Assembly (NCBI GenBank): GCA_947176235.1
Contig: CAMWPM010000005.1
Span: 1 to 64,000, forward strand
DNA length: 64,000 nucleotides
Direction: 5' to 3'
Source: an uncultured Bacteroidales bacterium
GTDB lineage: Bacteria > Bacteroidota > Bacteroidia > Bacteroidales > Muribaculaceae
Part shown: positions 30,039-38,297 of the stretch, piece by piece
Position numbering within the stretch: the first letter of the stretch is position 1
Layout: each line of letters opens with the position of its first letter
Notes under the pieces: model-generated
Told to the model about the DNA's origin: nothing
Databases searched by the model: none
The model's input: the letters and a program-made list of their open reading frames with translations, nothing else
Made by a program: the position numbers and the translations under genes

Positions 30039-31181
30039 ATGAAATCGCGCATTCTCACAATGCTCTTATCCGGACTCTGCACTCTGGCTTCTGTTGCTCA
30101 GGACGAGCCCAAACTTTCCCTCGCTCCCACTGGCCGTGTCCTTATGGACGGCGCTCTCTATGGCAGTAATGACAGTCGGTTTACCGACGGTGTGGCTATC
30201 CCCGATGTCCGCCTTGGACTTAAGGCTGGATATGGTATGTGGAAAGCCAAGATCGACATCGGTTTTGCCTATGGCAAGATCGGGCTTAAGGATATTTATC
30301 TGCAGGCGGATCTCAATCCGTCGACGTTCATCCGCGTCGGAAATTTCATTCATCAGTTCGGACTCCAGAGTGCCACAAGTTCCTCGATGAAGGAAGGTAT
30401 GGAGGAACCCACAAGCAATGAAGTGTTCAACTATTCCCGCCAGATCGGTGCCATGGCTGAGTTATCAAGAGAGAAATATCTCGGGACATTCAGCGTTCAC
30501 GCCGAAGGTCAGGATGCGCTGCTCAATCGATCCAATGTCGTTGGTAAGGAACGTTTCGGCTTCATGACCCGTCAGGTGTGGCGACCTTCCACCGATCCTT
30601 CGACGGTCATTGCACAAGTTGGCATATCAGCGGCTTACGATAAGCCGGACAAGACTAATGTCTACACTCTCAACGGTAATTTCCCCACACGTGTCGCCCA
30701 GGTTTCGGCTATCGGAGCGTCAGTGTCCGATGTCAGATGCATGTGGCGTTTCACCCCTGAATTGCTCCTTGCCCGAGGTCCCGTAGCGCTCGAATCTCAG
30801 TATTTCTACTACCACGCCGTGCGTCGTGGGTCACAGCCCGGTTATACCGGCTCGGGGGCTTATGCTCTGGTGCGTGGACTCGTGATGGGCGGCTCCTACG
30901 CTTATTCCCCACTCGACGGTGGTCTGGCAACTCCCCGCCCCAAATCACTTGAAATCGTAGGCAGCTACAATTACACTAACCTCACCGATGCAGGTGCGGC
31001 TATCTTCGGCGGACGCCTCAACGACGTGGCGGTCTGCGTCAATTATTACATCAACAAGTACATGATGTGCCGCCTCCGTTACTCCTACACCTATGCCTGG
31101 AACCGCATGGATGAGGAGGGGAAGATGGTCGATCCGATTCATCTCAACACTGTCGAGGCGCGCATTCAGATCCTGTTCTGA
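30039..31181 (+). CDS. Phosphate-selective-type porin (OprO/OprP-like)
   Basis: Outer-membrane beta-barrel, 380 residues from ATG 30039. I chose this start because it gives a clean signal peptide (MKSRILTMLLSGLCTLASVAQ); an ATG 48 bp upstream only adds non-signal residues. The mature chain alternates hydrophobic and polar residues and ends in IQILF, with the terminal Phe typical of barrels. RVGNFIHQFGLQSATSS and the surrounding pattern recall the Bacteroidota OprO/OprP porin family. A histidine acid phosphatase gene follows after 70 bp, which suggests a role in phosphate or phosphoester uptake (inference). Confidence 0.75.
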   Translation: MKSRILTMLLSGLCTLASVAQDEPKLSLAPTGRVLMDGALYGSNDSRFTDGVAIPDVRLGLKAGYGMWKAKIDIGFAYGKIGLKDIYLQADLNPSTFIRVGNFIHQFGLQSATSSSMKEGMEEPTSNEVFNYSRQIGAMAELSREKYLGTFSVHAEGQDALLNRSNVVGKERFGFMTRQVWRPSTDPSTVIAQVGISAAYDKPDKTNVYTLNGNFPTRVAQVSAIGASVSDVRCMWRFTPELLLARGPVALESQYFYYHAVRRGSQPGYTGSGAYALVRGLVMGGSYAYSPLDGGLATPRPKSLEIVGSYNYTNLTDAGAAIFGGRLNDVAVCVNYYINKYMMCRLRYSYTYAWNRMDEEGKMVDPIHLNTVEARIQILF

Positions 31182-31251
31182 TTTTGTAAAAAATTCTCGT
31201 ATTGATTATAAGCTGATTAACTGATAAATTCACCGAAAAAACACTGATACT

Positions 31252-32568
31252 ATGAAACGCTTAGGAACATTGCGTTGTCTCGCCGCTGCAGTAATCGCAG
31301 TCATCTGTTTCCCGCAGGCTGACGCCCGCACTCATTTCACTGACCGCCGGCAGGCGGCAAGCAACTATTACGCTTATCCTTATCCCGAAAATCCTCTTCC
31401 TGTCCTCACCCCCGCTCCCGCAGGCTATCATCCCTTCCACATCGAGCATTACGGACGTCATGGAAGCCGATGGATCATGGATCCTGCCACTTACGCCACT
31501 CCCGTCAGCGAACTGGAAAAGGCAGAGGCTGCCGGAAAGCTTACTCCAAAGGGTGTGGAAGTACTGTCACAGCTACGCGCCATCAACGACGCTTCGCAGA
31601 AGAGGGTGGGAGAGCTTACACCCGTCGGTGCCGATCAGCATCGTGGCATAGCACGCCGCATGACCTCAAACTTTCCGGAAGTGTTTGCGGATAGCGGCAG
31701 GATCGATGCCCGTTCTACGATAGTGATCCGTTGCATCCTCTCCATGGACAATGAACTTCAGGAAATAAAAGCTTATAACCCCGATCTCAACATCACGTCC
31801 GACGCCTCCTACGCGACGATGTACTACATGAATAACACTGACACGGATTCCGCTGCCAATGCCGAGATTAATGCCGCGCAGAAGCTGCTTGCCGACTTCC
31901 GGGAGGCTCATCCCATGAGCAATGCGGTGGTGGCGGAGCTTGTCACCGACACTGTCTGGGCGAAGCGCAACATGGATATTCCGGCATTCAAGAGCACTCT
32001 CTTCGAGGTCGCAGCCAACACGCAGAGTCATTATGACCAGCCTGATCTTCTTGCGTTGTTCACCGACGAGGATCTTGAGCAGCGATGGCTCGGTGATAAT
32101 GCCAACTGGTACTTGCGTGCCGGTAATTCCCCCATCACTCACTATCAGACGCCCAAGGCTCAGCGCTATCTGCTCGCCAACATTATCGCAAGTGCCGATA
32201 CAGCCATTGCTCAGCCGGGGCATGGCGCCAACATGAGGTTCGGTCATGAATCGGTCCTTATCCCCCTCGCTGTCTACATGGATCTCAATGATTACTCCCG
32301 CTCATTCGGAAATCTCGAGCTTGTCGCTGACCAGTGGCGCAATTATGAGATTTTCCCTATGGCATGTAATCTCCAGATGGTGTTTTACCGTCCGGACGGA
32401 TCCGTCAATCCCGATGACGTAATTGTGAAAGTTCTGCTCAATGAGGAGGAAGTTGTTTTACCTCTCGAGCAGGTGGCTCTCTCGTTCTATTCATGGAAAG
32501 ATCTGCGGTCATATTATGCCGATAAGCTGGCACTCAGTGGTATAGATGTCAATAATCTCACCGAATGA
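31252..32568 (+). CDS. Secreted histidine acid phosphatase (phytase-like)
   Basis: A 438-residue exported phosphatase of the branch-2 histidine family. Signal peptide at residues 1-25 (ends ADA). The catalytic motif RHGSR is at 69-73, with nucleophile His70. The C-terminal partner is His332-Glu333 in FGHESVLIPL, an HE pair in place of the common HD. Enzymes of this family release phosphate from phytate and other phosphomonoesters in the periplasm or outside. It follows the OprO/P-like porin gene by 70 bp, and a hairpin lies 84 bp after its stop. Confidence 0.88.
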   Translation: MKRLGTLRCLAAAVIAVICFPQADARTHFTDRRQAASNYYAYPYPENPLPVLTPAPAGYHPFHIEHYGRHGSRWIMDPATYATPVSELEKAEAAGKLTPKGVEVLSQLRAINDASQKRVGELTPVGADQHRGIARRMTSNFPEVFADSGRIDARSTIVIRCILSMDNELQEIKAYNPDLNITSDASYATMYYMNNTDTDSAANAEINAAQKLLADFREAHPMSNAVVAELVTDTVWAKRNMDIPAFKSTLFEVAANTQSHYDQPDLLALFTDEDLEQRWLGDNANWYLRAGNSPITHYQTPKAQRYLLANIIASADTAIAQPGHGANMRFGHESVLIPLAVYMDLNDYSRSFGNLELVADQWRNYEIFPMACNLQMVFYRPDGSVNPDDVIVKVLLNEEEVVLPLEQVALSFYSWKDLRSYYADKLALSGIDVNNLTE

Positions 32569-32651
32569 ATCAGTGGACGTGCTATTGACTGCCTATGAAT
32601 TTTACCTGCCCGATTAAGCTGAATTATAAACAGCCGTTAAATTTGTTAAAT

Positions 32652-32692
32652 GCCTCCGGAATGCTGAACACTCGGCGCTCCGGAGGCGTTTT
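32652..32692 (+). terminator. GC-rich hairpin between phosphatase and sodB
   Basis: GCCTCCGGA (32652-32660) pairs with TCCGGAGGC (32679-32687) around an 18 nt loop and is followed by GTTTTAA. It probably terminates the porin-phosphatase transcript. A caveat: TAAATTTG at 32638-32645 matches the -7 consensus, and if this is the sodB promoter the hairpin would lie at the start of the sodB leader instead. Confidence 0.6.
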
Positions 32693-32774
32693 AATGGTGA
32701 ATTTAGCCCGAAGGAAGGGCGATTCCAAGAGATTTTCAATCCCTCGTTAACCACTTCAACCTTTTAAAAGAATT

Positions 32775-33350
32775 ATGGAATACACCCAGCCCAAGTTACC
32801 TTACGCCAACGATGCCCTCGAACCAGTGATCAGCCGCGAGACCGTTGACTACCACTATGGAAAGCATGAGAAGGCCTACATCGACAATCTCAATTCGCTC
32901 CTGCGTGGCACCGACATGGAGGATGAGCCTCTTGAGGAAATCATCCGCTCGGCTAAGGGTCCGCTGTTCAACAACGCTTCACAGGCATGGAATCATATCC
33001 TCTATTTCTTCTCATTCTCGCCCGATGGCGGCGGTGAACCTGAAGGCGAACTTGCGGACGCTATACGTCAGCAGTTCGGATCGTTCGAGGAGTTCAAGCG
33101 CCTTTTCGAGGAAGCAGGCACAAAGCTTTTCGGATCCGGTTGGGTATGGCTCTCGCGTGATGAGGATGGTAAGCTCTATATCACTCAGGGATCGAATGCA
33201 GAGAACCCGTTGACACAGGGTCTCACTCCGATCTTTACATTTGATGTCTGGGAGCATGCCTACTATCTTGACTATCAGAACCGCAGGGCTGAGTATCTCC
33301 ACCGACTATGGGATATCGTCGACTGGGATATCGTGAGCGCCCGCTATTGA
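32775..33350 (+). CDS. sodB: Superoxide dismutase, Fe/Mn family
   Basis: Cytoplasmic enzyme that converts superoxide to oxygen and hydrogen peroxide, 191 residues. The four metal ligands are His27, His74, Asp157 and His161 (DVWEHAYY). Gln70 in NNASQAWNH is the active-site Gln placed as in the Fe type. Bacteroides enzymes of this type can use either metal, so metal choice is not certain. A single gene between two hairpins. Confidence 0.94.
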   Translation: MEYTQPKLPYANDALEPVISRETVDYHYGKHEKAYIDNLNSLLRGTDMEDEPLEEIIRSAKGPLFNNASQAWNHILYFFSFSPDGGGEPEGELADAIRQQFGSFEEFKRLFEEAGTKLFGSGWVWLSRDEDGKLYITQGSNAENPLTQGLTPIFTFDVWEHAYYLDYQNRRAEYLHRLWDIVDWDIVSARY

Positions 33351-33473
33351 TCGCGCGCCGCATCCACGTCGGGCAGCATCCCCTTTTTAAGATTTAACAC
33401 CTACTACCATACAAAAACACAGTAATTACAACGATTTTTAGCACTTAATTGTAAGCATAATGTGATGAATGGA

Positions 33474-33515
33474 GAGAGGGGTGCTCGTGAGAGTCCCCCT
33501 TTTTCTTTTTTTTGT
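33474..33515 (+). terminator. Terminator after sodB
   Basis: GGGG (33478-33481) pairs with CCCC (33495-33498) and CTC (33484-33486) with GAG (33491-33493) around loop GTGA. A long T-rich run follows (33500-33512). It lies in the 325 bp gap 33351-33675. The first 120 bases of that gap show nothing I can name, and the last part holds the next promoter. Confidence 0.65.
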
Positions 33516-33591
33516 TTCATGGCTGGCACAATCCGATGAGGATCGCGCCGGTTTTTTTTATTACCCGGGGATTGCTTTTTATTGAGGAGTT

Positions 33592-33623
33592 GTTATGAAA
33601 GCCAAAAAATATTGTTAAATTTG
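33592..33623 (+). promoter_or_regulatory. Promoter of the DUF3332-M23 gene pair
   Basis: TAAATTTG at 33616-33623 matches TAnnTTTG exactly. The -33 region is poor: TTG at 33590-33592 is 23 bp upstream. A leader of about 45 nt would precede the ATG at 33676. Confidence 0.55.
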
Positions 33624-33675
33624 TAGCGTAAACTGCTAATTATTTTGTCAAACCCCTTTAATTCCCATTCCAAGG

Positions 33676-34224
33676 ATGAAAAAGAGAATCTTCAAAGTCA
33701 GCATGATTCTGGCTATTACGGCATCGTTCATGTGCACGTCCTGTATCGGTAGCTTCACCACGTTCAACAAGCTTAAGGACTGGAACCAGACCGTAGGCAA
33801 CAAGTTTGTCAACGAACTCGTGTTCTTCGTGTTCTGGATTATCCCTGTTTATGAAGTGGCAACTCTTGCCGACCTTGTGGTGTTCAACTCCATTGAATTC
33901 TGGACCAACGAGAATCCTATGGCAAAAGGCAAGAAGATGATTCAGGGTGAGAATGACCGCTATCTCGTGGAATGCGACGGCAAGGGCTACACCATCACGG
34001 CGATGACCGAAGGCCGCTCGATGCGTCTGGATTTCGACGCTACCGACAAGTCCTGGAATGTGGCACTCCCCGAAGGAGAATCATATAAGCTCATGACATT
34101 CGTCGACGACACTCACGTGGCTCTTCCCACCCCGGACGGCGGATCGACCGTAGTAGAGCTTTCTCAGGCGGGTCTCTACGCCTATCAGGCTGTGGTGGCT
34201 AATCCTCTCATGGCTATGAAATGA
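33676..34224 (+). CDS. DUF3332 family lipoprotein
   Basis: A 182-residue protein with a lipoprotein signal (SFMCTSC, lipid Cys near residue 22). GSFTTFNKLKDWNQTVGNKFVNELVFFVFWIIPVYEV-type residues, seen as FNKLKDWNQTVGNKFVNE, mark the DUF3332 family, whose function is unknown. A hydrophobic segment follows near residues 52-78, then a small beta-rich C-terminal part. No acidic residues follow the lipid Cys, so a periplasm-facing location is more likely. Its stop overlaps the M23 gene start by 4 bp. Confidence 0.8.
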   Translation: MKKRIFKVSMILAITASFMCTSCIGSFTTFNKLKDWNQTVGNKFVNELVFFVFWIIPVYEVATLADLVVFNSIEFWTNENPMAKGKKMIQGENDRYLVECDGKGYTITAMTEGRSMRLDFDATDKSWNVALPEGESYKLMTFVDDTHVALPTPDGGSTVVELSQAGLYAYQAVVANPLMAMK

Positions 34225-35915
34225 TCGGAAAACCTCTCGCCCTTGCGGCTTCCGTAGCCTCCCTATTGTTTTTCGGCATCCCTGCGGGTGCCGAAAAACC
34301 TTTTTTGCGCTCTCCCCTCGATATCCCCCTCACACTCAGCGGTAACTTCGGCGAACTTCGACGCAACCATTTTCATTCAGGTGTCGACTTTAAGACACAG
34401 GGACGTACCGGGCTTCCGGTCCATGCTGTGGACGATGGCTATGTGGCGCGAGCATCCGTCTCGCCATGGGGATTCGGCAGAGCCGTCTACGTTGTCCATC
34501 CCTCTACCGGACTGACCACTGTCTACGGTCATCTTGAAGCATTCAATCCTGAGATTGACAAGCGTGTGCGCGATGAGCAGTACAGGCGTGAGACGTTCAC
34601 GATCGACCTTGAGTTCGGACCCGACGAGATTCCGGTGAAGCGAGGTGACGTAATAGCACGCAGCGGTAATGCAGGATCATCCGGCGGTCCGCATCTGCAC
34701 TTTGACGTGCGCGACACGGCATCCGAGGATCCGCTCGATCCACTTGCTTATTATCGTGACCGCGTGGCTGACAAAGTGGCTCCCTCCGCACGCCTCCTCG
34801 CCCTCTATCCGGCGGGAGGAGAAGTGGAAGGCAGTGCAGTTTTCCCCTCGCGCGTCACCCTCGATCCGAAATCCCCCGCCCCCACCTTCCATGCTTCGGG
34901 ACGTGTGATCCCGGGGATTAAGGCTTACGACCGTATGTCGGGGACTTCCAACATTTACGGGATCAAGCATCTGTCGCTGAAGATCGACGGTAAGGAAGTG
35001 TACCGCCGCACAATTGACCGTTTCGGATTCGACTACACACGCGGAGTTCACACCCTTGTCGATTACCCTGATCTCGTCAACTCAAATTCATGGGTCATGA
35101 CCACACATATTCCTCCCTCACGTCCCCTCGGCGACATGGAGTGGAGTTCCCTCCCCGACGGAATTCTTGACATTGAGCCGGGCAAGACCTATCGCGGTGA
35201 GTGGGTGATGGAGGACGAGCATGGCAATCGTGCCATTCAGCCATTCACTATTGTCGGGGTCAAGGGGGAAGTGGTGCATGGAGAGGACCCGAAAGGAGCC
35301 CTACTCGAATGGAATGAGCATCACGTGGTCAGTTCGCCCGATGAGGATATTGTGGTTGACATTCCCAATGGCGCTCTATATGACGACATACGATTTGACT
35401 TCGAGGTGGCGGATGACTCGCGCTTCGTGACGCCTCTCTATTCGGTGGGTGATCCGGGTGTACCTCTTGCCAAGGGTGTGGAGCTGCGCATAAAATTGCC
35501 GTCGGACACACTCCTCCATAAGCGTCATTATTGTCTGGTCAGCGTTAATCCCGCAGGCAAAATGTCGGCGGTAGGATCCAACTACTCGCGTGGAAGCATT
35601 GTCGGGAAAGTCACCTCATGGGGCAATTACGCCGTAACCACCGACCGCCGTCCTCCCGTCATCACTCCACAGCGTCCTGCCGGATGGCGAAAGGCGGGGA
35701 AAATCTCTCTGAAAATCACTGATAATCTCAGCGGGGTTCAGACGTTTGCGGGTACACTCGATGGTAAGTTCGCACTCTTCGAGCTTGATGGTAAGACCGC
35801 CACGCTTTCCTACGACTTCGCTGACGGCAGACATGACCGCAACCGACCTCACGACGTTCGCGTGGTAGTGACCGATGCATGCGGCAATACCTCCGTCTAC
35901 GAAGGAAAATATTGA
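34221..35915 (+). CDS. M23 family (LytM-type) metallopeptidase
   Basis: A 564-residue exported protein with a signal peptide (ends AGA, about residue 24). The peptidase domain comes early: zinc ligands His52 and Asp56 in HSGVD and the HxH pair His158/His160 in GPHLHFD. Such enzymes cut peptidoglycan cross-links or act in divisome and envelope control. Residues from about 200 on form beta-rich, Ig-like domains typical of Bacteroidota M23 proteins. Translation is probably coupled to the DUF3332 gene through the ATGA overlap. Confidence 0.88.
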   Translation: MIGKPLALAASVASLLFFGIPAGAEKPFLRSPLDIPLTLSGNFGELRRNHFHSGVDFKTQGRTGLPVHAVDDGYVARASVSPWGFGRAVYVVHPSTGLTTVYGHLEAFNPEIDKRVRDEQYRRETFTIDLEFGPDEIPVKRGDVIARSGNAGSSGGPHLHFDVRDTASEDPLDPLAYYRDRVADKVAPSARLLALYPAGGEVEGSAVFPSRVTLDPKSPAPTFHASGRVIPGIKAYDRMSGTSNIYGIKHLSLKIDGKEVYRRTIDRFGFDYTRGVHTLVDYPDLVNSNSWVMTTHIPPSRPLGDMEWSSLPDGILDIEPGKTYRGEWVMEDEHGNRAIQPFTIVGVKGEVVHGEDPKGALLEWNEHHVVSSPDEDIVVDIPNGALYDDIRFDFEVADDSRFVTPLYSVGDPGVPLAKGVELRIKLPSDTLLHKRHYCLVSVNPAGKMSAVGSNYSRGSIVGKVTSWGNYAVTTDRRPPVITPQRPAGWRKAGKISLKITDNLSGVQTFAGTLDGKFALFELDGKTATLSYDFADGRHDRNRPHDVRVVVTDACGNTSVYEGKY

Positions 35916-35963
35916 TTGTCCAAGGCGGCAGACTTTTGCCGAACCAAATTTGAATTAATTATG

Positions 35964-35994
35964 GCAGGAGGATCGGCTGATTCTCCTGCTTTCG
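35964..35994 (+). terminator. Terminator after the M23 gene
   Basis: GCAGGAGGA (35964-35972) pairs with TTCTCCTGC (35981-35989, one G·T pair) around an 8 nt loop, and TTTCGTTC follows. The T run is interrupted, so efficiency may be moderate. Confidence 0.6.
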
Positions 35995-36070
35995 TTCAAT
36001 TACGCGTGTGTTAACATTTTTTGTGGAATAGCCCGTAGGCGCACGCGCGTGGTTTTTGTTGAAAAATTCG

Positions 36071-36078
36071 TAACTTTG
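36071..36078 (+). promoter_or_regulatory. -7 element upstream of the M3 peptidase gene
   Basis: TAACTTTG matches TAnnTTTG, 74 bp before the ATG at 36152. The nearest TTTG (36055-36058) is only 12 bp upstream, closer than the usual 19-21, so only the -7 half is convincing. Confidence 0.5.
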
Positions 36079-36151
36079 TGGCTCGTATTCATGCTTTTAT
36101 TGCCTGACTTTAAGAAATAACAACATAAACCTCCAATCATTACACTTTACG

Positions 36152-38266
36152 ATGATGAAAATCCCATTTATCGCCCTCGCCGCAGTAGCATGTCTGGCAG
36201 GTGGTTGCTCCCAGAAAGAGCATGTCAATCCTTTCCTCGCCGAAAGCTTTGGCACTCCGTATGAAATCCCGCCGTTCGAGCAGATCACTTTTGACGACTA
36301 TCTCCCCGCAGTAGAGGCAGGCATCGCCGCTCAGAAAGCTGCTATTGACTCAATCGTGGCTAACCCGGACACTCCCACCTTCGAAAATACAATTCTCGCC
36401 ATGGACCATTCCGGCGACCTTTTGCAGAAGGTTATGCTCGTGTTCAGCGGTCTCGACGAATCACTTTCTTCGCCCGAAATGGTCGAGCTTGCCGAAAAGA
36501 TCTACCCCATGACTTCGGCTCACTCTGACGAAATAGCGATGAATGACGCGCTTTTCCAGCGTGTGAAATACCTCCATGACAACATCGACAGTCTTGGGCT
36601 CGGCACACCCGAACGCCGCATGATCGAAGAGAGCTACAAATCGTTCACGCGCAACGGTGCCCTTCTGGATGCCGACAAGAAAGCGCGTCTGAAGGAGCTT
36701 AACACCACTCTGACCGACCTCTATCTGAAGTTTAACAAGAATCTGCTCACTGCCACCAATGCATTTGAGATCGTGGTGGAGGATTCCGCACGCCTTGCCG
36801 GACTCCCCGCATCAAGCGTGGCTGTAGCTGCCGAGGAAGCATCGGCACGCGGGCTGGACGGCAAGTGGGTGTTCACTCTCCATGCTCCCAGCCGCCTTCC
36901 CCTCCTCCAGTACGCTGCCGACCGTGATCTTCGCCGTCAGATGTACGAAGGCTATGCGTCGCTGGCATCAAGCGGCGACACTGACAACCGTCCCGTCATC
37001 AACAAGATTCTCCGTGCTCGTGCCGAGAAAGCTGATCTCCTCGGATTCAAGGATTTCGCCGCTTATCAGACTGACAATGTTATGGCTAAGACTCCTGAAG
37101 CAGCCGAAGCCCTGCTGATGAAGCTGTGGGAGCCCTCTGTAAAACGTGTCCACGAGGAAGTGGCTGAGATGCAGGCTATCGCCGACCGCGAAGGCGGTGA
37201 CTTCAAGATTGCGCCCTGGGACTATTACTACTATGCAGAGAAGGTGCGTAAGGACAAATATGACTTTGACGAGAGCGAAGTGCGCCCCTATCTTAGCGTG
37301 GACAGCGTGCGCAACGGAATTTTCTACATGGCTAACCGCCTTTATGGAGTTAACTTCAAGGAGATGCCTGATGCACCCAAGTACCATCCCGATGTCAATG
37401 TCTATGACGTTACCGATTCGCTGGGCAATCATCTTGCGGTGTTCATGACCGATTATTTCCCGCGCGCCTCCAAGCGACAGGGTGCATGGATGTTCCAGTT
37501 CAGCAACGCTTATGAGGATGCCGACGGCAATTCCGTGCGTCCGGTTGTCTATAACGTCGGTAACTTCTCCAAGCCCACTGCCGACGCTCCCTCCCTCCTC
37601 ACTATCGATGAGGTCGAGACGATGTTCCATGAGTTTGGTCACGGTCTGCATGGTATGCTGACTAAGGCAAAATATCAGGGTCAGAGCGGCACGGCAGTCG
37701 ACCGCGACTTCGTAGAGCTTCCCAGCCAGATTCACGAGCACTGGGCGTTCGAACCTGAGATGCTCCGCAATTATGCCCGCCACTACGTCACCGGCGAGGT
37801 TATTCCCGATGCACTCGTCGAAAAGATGGAACGTGCTTCCACACACGGTCAGGGCTTTGCAATGGCTGAGCGCGTGAGTGCGGCCCTTCTTGACCTTGCC
37901 TACGGACATCTGAAGCCTGCCGACGGAGAGGAAATCGACATCGAGGCATTTGAGAACGAGGTGGGCGCGAAGCTCGGACTTCCTGCCGAACTTACTTATC
38001 GCTATCGCTCGCCTTACTTCAAGCATATCTTCGGCAGCGACGAGTATTCTTCAGGCTACTACACCTACATGTGGGCTGAGGTGCTTGACTGCGACGGCTT
38101 CGAGCTCTTTAAGGAGCGTGGTATCTTTGATCCCGCCACCGCCAAGTCGTTTAAGGAGAATATTCTTGAGACGGGCGGTAGCGAGGATCCCATGACGCTC
38201 TATGTCAGATTCCGCGGTCAGGAGCCGACTCCCGATGCTGTGCTACGCAAGCATGGTCTGCTTTGA
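36152..38266 (+). CDS. dcp: M3 family dipeptidyl carboxypeptidase, lipoprotein
   Basis: Zinc metallopeptidase of 704 residues that removes C-terminal dipeptides from oligopeptides. The zinc site HEFGH is at residues 493-497, with the third ligand in the following ELPSQ helix. Length and N-terminal sequence (NPFLAESFGTPYEIPPF) match Dcp. Unlike E. coli Dcp it begins with a lipoprotein signal (lipobox AGGC near residue 19), so it should act in the periplasm. The S9 peptidase gene follows after 31 bp, and the two may share peptide processing. Confidence 0.92.
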   Translation: MMKIPFIALAAVACLAGGCSQKEHVNPFLAESFGTPYEIPPFEQITFDDYLPAVEAGIAAQKAAIDSIVANPDTPTFENTILAMDHSGDLLQKVMLVFSGLDESLSSPEMVELAEKIYPMTSAHSDEIAMNDALFQRVKYLHDNIDSLGLGTPERRMIEESYKSFTRNGALLDADKKARLKELNTTLTDLYLKFNKNLLTATNAFEIVVEDSARLAGLPASSVAVAAEEASARGLDGKWVFTLHAPSRLPLLQYAADRDLRRQMYEGYASLASSGDTDNRPVINKILRARAEKADLLGFKDFAAYQTDNVMAKTPEAAEALLMKLWEPSVKRVHEEVAEMQAIADREGGDFKIAPWDYYYYAEKVRKDKYDFDESEVRPYLSVDSVRNGIFYMANRLYGVNFKEMPDAPKYHPDVNVYDVTDSLGNHLAVFMTDYFPRASKRQGAWMFQFSNAYEDADGNSVRPVVYNVGNFSKPTADAPSLLTIDEVETMFHEFGHGLHGMLTKAKYQGQSGTAVDRDFVELPSQIHEHWAFEPEMLRNYARHYVTGEVIPDALVEKMERASTHGQGFAMAERVSAALLDLAYGHLKPADGEEIDIEAFENEVGAKLGLPAELTYRYRSPYFKHIFGSDEYSSGYYTYMWAEVLDCDGFELFKERGIFDPATAKSFKENILETGGSEDPMTLYVRFRGQEPTPDAVLRKHGLL

Positions 38267-38297
38267 TTTCTCTCATTCAATCCATAAAGAAAAAATC

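Noticed and set aside
36968..38026. A 352-codon open frame on the minus strand opposite dcp
   Set aside because: Lies opposite the HEFGH region of a certain gene; no domain seen.
38202..38297. Upstream start for the S9 peptidase
   Set aside because: It would bury the lipoprotein signal and overlap dcp by 65 bases. ATG 38298 gives a proper lipobox.
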